From: Lamellibrachia columna | Taxonomy: Eukaryota; Annelida; Polychaeta; Sabellida; Siboglinidae | Length of the DNA: 64,000 nucleotides | Assembly (NCBI GenBank): GCA_963662155.1 | Contig: OY759261.1 | Coordinates: 3,040,227-3,104,226, forward strand | Reading direction: 5' to 3' | Shown: piece after piece, positions 56,412-64,000 of the stretch | How positions within the stretch are numbered: position 1 is the stretch's first letter | How the letters are laid out: each line of letters begins with the position of its first letter | Made by a program: the position numbers and the translations under genes | The notes under the pieces: model-generated | Seen by the model: the letters and a program-made list of their open reading frames with translations, nothing else | Databases searched by the model: none | What the model was told of the DNA's origin: nothing

Positions 56412-59400
56412 ATGGCAGCACCCTTAGGAGGTACTGCGGGGGTCATTGGCCAGTTGAATAACCCGCAATATCTGAACTGGCTGAAGGCCGCGCGTGCGCT
56501 GCACATCACCATGGAAGCCATGAGAACATTCTGCCGAGCTAGGATGAATGGCTTACACCAGATGCTGCTGCTCAACCATGGAGCGACACAATGCAGTGGT
56601 CCATGTTCTTCAACAAACATTAGGCATAACAGAAACACCAACAACTATGTGATTACCTGTCCTAGCAATGTGTGTTCACAATGGCTGGCTGACATCGTGG
56701 CAGAGCGAGCCACACCAAGAACCAGGCTGACGTTTGGCAACTGTGACATCAGTCAGTGGCCTGTCCAACCGTGGCAAATTGCCAAAGCTTTCATGGACAG
56801 ACAGGATCCTTCCAGTGTCAGTCCTAATGACACTGATGCATCGGGCATATTGCAACTACTGATCAATTGCAAATATTTCACCCCTTTCCTGGATAACACG
56901 AAAGCTCAAGCGGTAAGATTATGTACTAGACAAGTTACTATAGCTGTCAATATAAATTCACATTTCAGGTATTGGTCTCTTGATGCTGCTGTCAACTGAC
57001 AGTTAGTCCTAGGTCTCTTGGTGGTGCTGTCAACTGACAGTTAGTCCTAGGTCTCTTGGTGGTGCTGTCAACTGACAGTTAGTCCTAGGTCTCTTGGTGG
57101 TGCTGTCAACTGACAGTTAGTCCTAGGTCTCTTGGTGGTGCTGTCAACTGACAGTTAGTCCTTGGTCTCTTGGTGGTGCTGTCAACTGACAGTTAGTCCT
57201 AGGTCTCTTGGTGGTGCTGTCAACTGACAGTTAGTCCTTGGTCTCTTGGTGGTGCTGTCAACTGACAGTTAGTCCTAGGTCTCTTGGTGGTGCTGTCAAC
57301 TGACAGTTAGTCCTAGGTCTCTTGGTGGTGCTGTCAACTGACAGTTAGTCCTAGGTCTCTTGGTGGTGCTGTCAACTGACAGTTAGTCCTTGGTCTCTTG
57401 GTGGTGCTGTCAACTGACAGTTAGTCCTAGGTCTCTTGGTGGTGCTGTCAACTGACAGTTAGTCCTAGGTCTCTTGGTGGTGCTGTCAACTGACAGTTAG
57501 TCCTAGGTCTCTTGGTGGTGCTGTCATCTGACAGTTAGTCCTTGGTCTCTTGGTGGCTCTGTCAACTGAGAGTCCTTGGTCTCTTGGTGGTGCTGTCAAC
57601 TGACAGTTAGTCCTAGGTCTCTTGGTGGTGCTGTCAACTGACAGTTAGTCCTTGGTCTCTTGGTGGTGCTGTCAACTGACAGTTAGTCCTTGGTCTCTTG
57701 GTGGTGCTGTCAACTGACAGTTAGTCCTAGGTCTCTTGGTGGTGCTGTCAACTGACAGTTAGTCCTTGGTCTCTTGGTGGTGCTGTCAACTGACAGTTAG
57801 TCCTTGGTCTCTTGGTGGTGCTGTCAACTCACAGTTAGTCCATGGTCCCTTGGTGGTTCTGTCAGCTGACAGTCCTTGATCTTTTGGTGGTGCTATCAAC
57901 TGACAGTTAGTCCTTGGTCTCTTGGTGGTGCTGTCAACTGACAGTTAGTCCTTGGTCTCTTGGTGGTGCTGTCAACTGACAGTTAGTCCTTGGTCTCTTG
58001 GTGGTGCTGTCAACTGACAGTTAGTCCATGGTCCCTTGGTGGTTCTGTCAGCTGACAGTCCTTGATCTTTTGGTGGTGCTATCAACTGACAGTTAGTCCT
58101 TGGTCTCTTGGTGGTGCTGTCAACTGACAGTTAGTCCTTGGTCTCTTGGTGGTGCTGTCAACTGACAGTTAGTCCATGGTCCCTTGGTGGTTCTGTCAGC
58201 TGACAGTCCTTGATCTTTTGGTGGTGCTATCAACTGACAGTTAGTCCTTGGTCTCTTGGTGGTGCTGTCAACTGACAGTTAGTCCTTGGTCTCTTGGTGG
58301 TGCTGTCAACTGACAGTTAGTCCTTGGTCTCTTGGTGGTGCTGTCAACTGACAGTTAGTCCATGGTCCCTTGGTGGTTCTGTCAGCTGACAGTCCTTGAT
58401 CTTTTGGTGGTGCTATCAACTGACAGTTAGTCCTTGGTCTCTTGGTGGTGCTGTCAACTGACAGTTAGTCCTTGGTCTCTTGGTGGTGCTGTCAACTGAC
58501 AGTTAGTCCTTGGTCTCTTGGTGGTGCTGTCAACTGACAGTTAGTCCTTGGTCTCTTGGTGGTGCTGTCAACTGACAGTTAGTCCTTGGTCTCTTGGTGG
58601 TGCTGTCAACTGACAGTTAGTCCTTGGTCTCTTGGTGGTGCTGTCAACTGACAGTTAGTCCTTGGTCTCTTGGTGGTGCTGTCAACTGATGGTGTTAAAG
58701 CATTTTAATAAGTATGAATTATGGAATAGGTTTTATTATGTTCTGCTTGTCCATGTGTTTTATTATGTTCAACTTGTCCATGTGTTTTATTATGTTCAAC
58801 TTGTCCATGTGTTTTATTATGTTCAACTTGTCCATGTGTTTTATTATGTTCAACTTGTCCATGTGTTTTATTATGTTCAACTTGTCCATGTGTTTTATTA
58901 TGTTCAACTTGTCCATGTGTTTTATTATGTTCAACTTGTCCATGTGTTTTATTATGTTCAACTTGTCCATGTGTTTTATTATGTTCAACTTGTCCATGTG
59001 TTTTATTATGTTCAACTTGTCCATGTGTTTTATTATGTTCAACTTGTCCATGTGTTTTCCCTCAGATGTGGTGTCTATGACTAATGTATGCAACATGTTT
59101 AATGTCACTGCTAAGTACATATACACAACTAGCACTTGCTCCATGTGTCATATTTCTCTTTTTATCACTGCCCAAAAACCTTCAGTGATGTGTGCGGTGG
59201 CTCAGTGGTAGGGTGCCATACAATTTCATTCACCCCCGCATTGCCTGTTCACCCCCACATTGCCTGTTCACCCCTACATTGCCTGTTCACCCCCACATTG
59301 CCTGTTCACCTCCGCATTGCCTGTTCATCCCCACATTGCCTGTTCACCCCCACATTGCCTGTTCACCCCCACTTTGCCTGTTTACCCCCGCATTGCCTGT

Positions 59401-60486
59401 TCACCCCCACATTGCCTGTTCACCCCCGCACAATTTCATTCACCCCTACATTGCCTGTTCACCCCCACATTGCCTGTTCACCCCCGCATTGCCTGTTCAC
59501 CCTCGCATTGCCTGTTCACCCCCGCATTGCCTGTCCACCCCCGCATTGCCTGTTCACCCCCACATTGCCTGTTCACCCCCACATTGCCTGTTCACCCCCA
59601 CATTGCCTGTTCACCCCCGCATTGCCTGTTCACCCCACATTGCCTGTGCATCTCAGAAGAGACACCGAAGGGTTCAACCTACTGTTATGTTTCCCATTGG
59701 TGACCATGTTAACGTTTTGCATGATTATAAGAAAACGGGACCTTAAAAAATTCTAAAACGTCTTACCTGCCGTTGCTATCATCTCATTGACATGCTGGTC
59801 GAGTTTAATCAAAGTCGCGTGCTTCTAACTTTATAAAATGCCTGAACGTGCCATACCCGTCAATGTTTAATAATTTCTGCATGAATTACTATGCACACGT
59901 GCCTTGTGGCGGAAAAAATTGCCAAAAATCCTTCCGCCTATTGAAAGCGTCTAACAATCCACAGTTAAACTGTCAACATGTTCTACCAGCAAACTTGCCA
60001 ATGTGTCTGCTCAAATGCAGTTATGTCAGATGATATGATTTTTTGTAAATTACATATATCTAATATGACTGCCCTACATTATACCTGGTGTCCGTGCCTT
60101 GGGAAGTAAAGTATTCCCACACAGGGAGTATATGTGTAACCTGTAGTGGACACAACAGCTCGTGATCTTTATCTCTAAATACTCACTACCTGTCAGTTGA
60201 GTTGTGATCACTTGTGTAGGGAGGACCACACCAAGCACCAAACACAGATTATGTGTTTAATTGAATTAATGTGCTTGGGATGTTTTGTCATTTCCTGTTC
60301 TGATTTTATTTTATCAAACACATTTAGGTGCGACAAGTGCGAAACTCTGTGATGCACACGTCAACCATGACAGTAACGACAGCTGAACTGTCAACGTACA
60401 TGACGACTATGATTGACTTACTACAGGACAGCCGTTACCTGCTGAATGACCCTGTGGCACAACAGGCGGCCCTGGAGATTAGACAG
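56412..60486 (+). CDS. CXorf38-like protein with HEPN-type motif, partial (2 exons)
   Basis: Coding exon 1 is 56412-56912 (167 codons; donor GCG then GTAAGA). Coding exon 2 is 60328-60486 (53 codons; acceptor catttag, donor AGACAG then GTAAAA). Both junctions are phase 0. The gene continues past the right edge. The ATG has a good context (gcaATGg) and lies 20 bp after a splice acceptor. Residues 14-35 (LNNPQYLNWLKAARAL) open the conserved domain. C61, C65, C83, C88 and C111 may bind a metal. LTFGNCDISQWPVQPWQIAK (106-125) is the family's strongest block. Exon 2 starts VRQVRNSVMH, giving R172-N-x3-H177, the Rx4H pattern of HEPN RNases. CXorf38-like proteins are of unknown function; relation to DZIP3-type HEPN proteins and an RNA-targeting role are inference. 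Both introns are largely minisatellite. Confidence 0.85.
56968..58690. repeat. 38-bp minisatellite in intron, about 45 copies
   Basis: Units of 38 bp (signature ggtctcttggtggtgctgtc). Each holds ctgtcaactgacag, a near-palindrome. A variant unit with the perfect palindrome ctgtcagctgacag recurs at about 57858, 58045, 58190 and 58380 as part of a higher-order pattern. Confidence 0.97.
58731..59054. repeat. 27-bp minisatellite in intron, 12 copies
   Basis: Twelve near-identical 27-bp units (ttttattatgttcaacttgt). A ttttccctcag acceptor-like string follows at 59056-59066, but no exon is supported. Confidence 0.97.
59189..59222 (+). other. tRNA A-box-like string
   Basis: tggctcagtggtag fits the Pol III A-box, as in tRNA-derived SINEs. 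No B-box follows, because a 19-bp array begins directly. At most a SINE stump. Confidence 0.3.
59228..59648. repeat. 19-bp minisatellite in intron, about 22 copies
   Basis: C-rich units of 19 bp (attgcctgttcacccccac). A caatttcattcaccc segment occurs before the array and once inside it (59430). Confidence 0.96.
59649..60327. other. Remaining unique intron sequence
   Basis: About 680 bp of intron between the 19-bp array and coding exon 2. No gene or repeat recognised. The acceptor region ttttattttatcaaacacatttag precedes the exon. Confidence 0.7.
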
Positions 60487-60498
60487 GTAAAACTGACA

Positions 60499-63400
60499 GT
60501 TAGTCCTATGTTAACTGTAGCTGATGTCCTTCATGCTCAGCAGGGGTTACAGAGAATGTTGACTTTGTATGTTAACTGTAGCTGATGTCCTTCATGTTCA
60601 GCGGGGGTTATCAAGAATGTTGACTTTGTATGTTAATTGTAGCTGATGTCCTTCATGCTCAGTGGGGGTTACAGAGAATGTTGACTTTGTATGTTAACTG
60701 TAGCTGATGTCCTTCATGCCCAGCGGGGGTTATCAAGAATGTTGACTTTGTATGTTAATTGTAGCTGATGTCCTTCATGCTCAGCGGGGGTTACAGAGAA
60801 TGTTGACTTTGTATGTTAACTGTAGCTGATGTCCTTCATGTTCAGCGGGGGTTATCAAGAATGTTGACTTTGTATGTTAATTGTAGCTGATGTCCTTCAT
60901 GCTCAGTGGGGGTTATCAAGAATGTTGACTTTGTATGTTAATTGTAGCTGATGTCCTTCATGCTCAGCGGGGGTTACAGAGAATGTTGACTTTGTATGTT
61001 AACTGTAGCTGATGTCCTTCATGCCCAGCGGGGGTTATCAAGAATGTTGACTTTGTATGTTAATTGTAGCTGATGTCCTTCATGCTCAGCGGGGGTTACA
61101 GAGAATGTTGACTTTGTATGTTAACTGTAGTTGATGTCCTTCATGCCCAGCGGGGGTTACAGAGAATGTTGACTTTGTATGTTAACTGTAGCTGATGTCC
61201 TTCATGTTCAGCGGGGGTTATAGAGAATGTTGACTTTGTATGTTAACTGTAGCTGATGTCCTTCATGCTCAGCAGGGGTTACAAAGAATGTTGACTTTCT
61301 ATGTTAACTGTAGCTGATGTCCTTCATGTTCAGCGGGGTTATAGAGAATGTTGACTTTGCATGTTAACTGTAGCTGATGTCCTTCATGCCCAGCGGGGGT
61401 TACAGAGAATGTTGACTTTGTATGTTAACTGTAGCTGATGTCCTTCATGCCCAGCGGGGGTTACAGAGAATGTTGACTTTGTATGTTAAATGTAGCTGAT
61501 GTCCTTCATGCTCAGTGGGGGTTATCAAGAATGTTGACTTTGTATGTTAACTGTAGCTGATGTCCTTCATGCTCAGTGGGGGTTATCAAGAATGTTGACT
61601 TTGTATGTTAACTGTAGTTGATGTCCTTCATGCTCAGTGGGGTTTATCAAGAATGTTGACTTTGTATGTTAACTGTAGCTGATGTCCTTCATGTTCAGCG
61701 GGTTTACAGAGAATGTTGACTTTGTATGTTAACTGTAGCTGATGTCCTTCATGTTCAGTGGGGGTTATCAAGAATGTTGACTTTATGTTCAGCGGGGGTT
61801 ATAGAGAATGTTGACTTTGTATGTTAACTGTAGCTGATGTCCTTCATGCCCAGCGGGGGTTACAGAGAATGTTGACTTTGTATGTTAACTGTAGCTGATG
61901 TCCTTCATGTTCAGCGGGGGTTACAGAGAATGTTGACTTTGTATGTTAATTGTAGCTGATGTCCTTCATGCTCAGCGGGGGTTATCAAGAATGTTGACTT
62001 TGTATGTTAATTGTAGCTGATGTCCTTCATGCTCAGCGGGGGTTACAGAGAATGTTGACTTTGCATGTTAACTGTAGCTGATGTCCTTCATGCCCAGCGG
62101 GGGTTATCAAGAATGTTGACTTTGTATGTTAATTGTAGCTGATGTCCTTCATGCTCAGCGGGGGTTACAGAGAATGTTGACTTTGTATGTTAACTGTAGC
62201 TGATGTCCTTCATGCCCAGCGGGGGTTACAGAGAATGTTGACTTTGTATGTTAACTGTAGCTGATGTCCTTCATGTTCAGCGGGGGTTATAGAGAATGTT
62301 GACTTTGTATGTTAACTGTAGCTGATGTCCTTCATGCTCAGCGGGGGTTACAAAGAATGTTGACTTTGTATGTTAACTGTAGCTGATGTCCTTCATGTTC
62401 AGCGGGGTTATAGAGAATGTTGACTTTGTATGTTAACTGTAGCTGATGTCCTTCATGTTCAGCGGGGTTATAGAGAATGTTGACTTTGTATGTTAACTGT
62501 AGCTGATGTCCTTCATGCTCAGCGGGGGTTATCAAGAATGTTGACTTTGTATGTTAACTGTAGCTGATGTCCTTCATGTTCAGCGGGGGTTACAGAGAAT
62601 GTTGACTTTGTATGTTAACTGTAGCTGATGTCCTTCATGTTCAGTGGGGGTTATCAAGAATGTTGACTTTATGTTCAGCGGGGGTTATAGAGAATGTTGA
62701 CTTTGTATGTTAACTGTAGCTGATGTCCTTCATGCCCAGCGGGGGTTACAGAGAATGTTGACTTTGTATGTTAACTGTAGCTGATGTCCTTCATGTTCAG
62801 CGGGGGTTACAGAGAATGTTGACTTTGTATGTTAATTGTAGCTGATGTCCTTCATGCTCAGCGGGGGTTATCAAGAATGTTGACTTTGTATGTTAATTGT
62901 AGCTGATGTCCTTCATGCTCAGCGGGGGTTACAGAGAATGTTGACTTTGTATGTTAACTGTAGCTGATGTCCTTCATGCCCAGCGGGGGTTATCAAGAAT
63001 GTTGACTATGTATGTTAACTGTAGCTGATGTCCTTCATGCCCAGCGGGGGTTACAGAGAATGTTGACTTTGTATGTTAAATGTAGCTGATGTCCTTCATG
63101 CTCAGTGGGGGTTATCAAGAATGTTGACTTTGTATGTTAACTGTAGCTGATGTCCTTCATGCTCAGTGGGGGTTATCAAGAATGTTGACTTTGTATGTTA
63201 ACTGTAGTTGATGTCCTTCATGCTCAGTGGGGGTTATCAAGAATGTTGACTTTGTATGTTAACTGTAGCTGATGTCCTTCATGTTCAGCGGGGGTTACAG
63301 AGAATGTTGACTTTGTATGTTAACTGTAGCTGATGTCCTTCATGTTCAGTGGGGGTTATCAAGAATGTTGACTTTATGTTCAGCGGGGGTTATAGAGAAT

Positions 63401-64000
63401 GTTGACTTTGTATGTTAACTGTAGCTGATGTCCTTCATGCCCAGCGGGGGTTACAGAGAATGTTGACTTTGTATGTTAACTGTAGCTGATGTCCTTCATG
63501 TTCAGCGGGGGTTACAGAGAATGTTGACTTTGTATGTTAACTGTAGCTGATGTCCTTCATGCCCAGCGGGGGTTACAGAGAATGTTGACTTTGTATGTTA
63601 ACTGTAGCTGATGTCCTTCATGTTCAGCGGGGGTTACAGAGAATGTTGACTTTGTATGTTAATTGTAGCTGATGTCCTTCATGCTCAGCGGGGGTTATCA
63701 AGAATGTTGACTTTGTATGTTAATTGTAGCTGATGTCCTTCATGCTCAGCGGGGGTTATCAAGAATGTTGACTTTGTATGTTAACTGTAGCTGATGTCCT
63801 TCATGCTCAGTGGGGGTTACAGAGAATGTTGACTTTGTATGTTAATTGTAGCTGATGTCCTTCATGCTCAGCGGGGGTTACAGAGAATGTTGACTTTGTA
63901 TGTTAACTGTAGCAGATGTCATTCATGTTCATCGGGGGTTATAGAGAATGTTGACTTTGTATGTTAACTGTAGCTGATGTCCTTCATGCTCAGCGGGGGT
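60499..64000. repeat. 62-bp minisatellite in intron, about 56 copies, runs off the edge
   Basis: Units of 62 bp (signature tgtagctgatgtccttcatg). It starts 12 bp after the splice donor of coding exon 2. A shortened unit (gactttatgttcagcg) recurs at 61779, 62665 and 63370, marking larger duplicated blocks. Each unit contains agctgat and a pyrimidine-rich stretch ending in cag. Confidence 0.97.

Noticed and set aside
58662..59211. Open frames on both strands across 58662-59211
   Set aside because: They are produced by the 27-bp array (a multiple of 3) inside an intron. The exon-to-exon match of the CXorf38-like gene leaves no room for an extra exon.
59189..59222. tRNA gene
   Set aside because: Only an A-box-like string is present. 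There is no anticodon stem, T arm or B-box.

Overview
The window is nuclear DNA from an animal, most likely a bilaterian marine invertebrate. It is AT-rich, has spliceosomal introns, and carries RTE-type and CR1/Jockey-type LINE fragments, a FLYWCH-MULE DNA transposon, hAT and pogo-like MITEs and a tRNA-Lys-derived SINE. There are no operons or bacterial signals. I cannot name the species; amphioxus-like or lophotrochozoan genomes would fit.

Only one host gene is recognisable. It is a CXorf38-like gene on the + strand (exons 56412-56912 and 60328-60486) that runs off the right edge. Its second exon carries an R-N-x3-H motif like that of HEPN ribonucleases. The best preserved protein gene overall is a two-exon FLYWCH/MULE transposase on the - strand (26480 to 24846), inside a 3.9-kb element bounded by modular inverted repeats (24621-28540).

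About 25 kb, roughly 40% of the window by my estimate, is tandem arrays with units of 19 to 88 bp. They lie in intergenic DNA, in LINE coding sequence, in a MITE and in both introns of the host gene. The largest are a 47-bp array (about 77 copies, 20990-24613), a 62-bp array (about 56 copies, 60499 to the edge), an 80-bp array (33 copies, 35861-38498), a 41-bp array (42 copies) and a 38-bp array (45 copies).

Layout. (A) 1-7572: first copy of a roughly 6.5-kb duplicon, with a pogo-like MITE inserted. 7573-12075: an RTE-type LINE whose coding region holds three independent tandem expansions. 12076-17338: unassigned DNA with 85-bp and 68-bp arrays. (B) 17339-20816 plus 28895-33560: second duplicon copy, same order and orientation, with an 88-bp expansion, two hAT-type insertions and an 8-kb composite insertion (47-bp array, MULE, CR1-like RT fragment). 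33561-42734: large arrays and unassigned spacers. (C) 42735-46508 plus 48592-50159: third duplicon copy, with a second RTE fragment and a TA-flanked MITE. 50160-55566: a 30-bp array, a second TA-flanked MITE in inverted orientation, and a foldback element. 55567-64000: the CXorf38-like gene.

The most informative result is that duplicon copies and LINE codons preserve the unexpanded state of several arrays. In each such case a short direct repeat (5-10 nt) flanks exactly one unit, so the arrays look like products of slippage or unequal exchange between pre-existing short repeats. The copies also give filled and empty sites for three transposon insertions, which orders events relative to the duplication.
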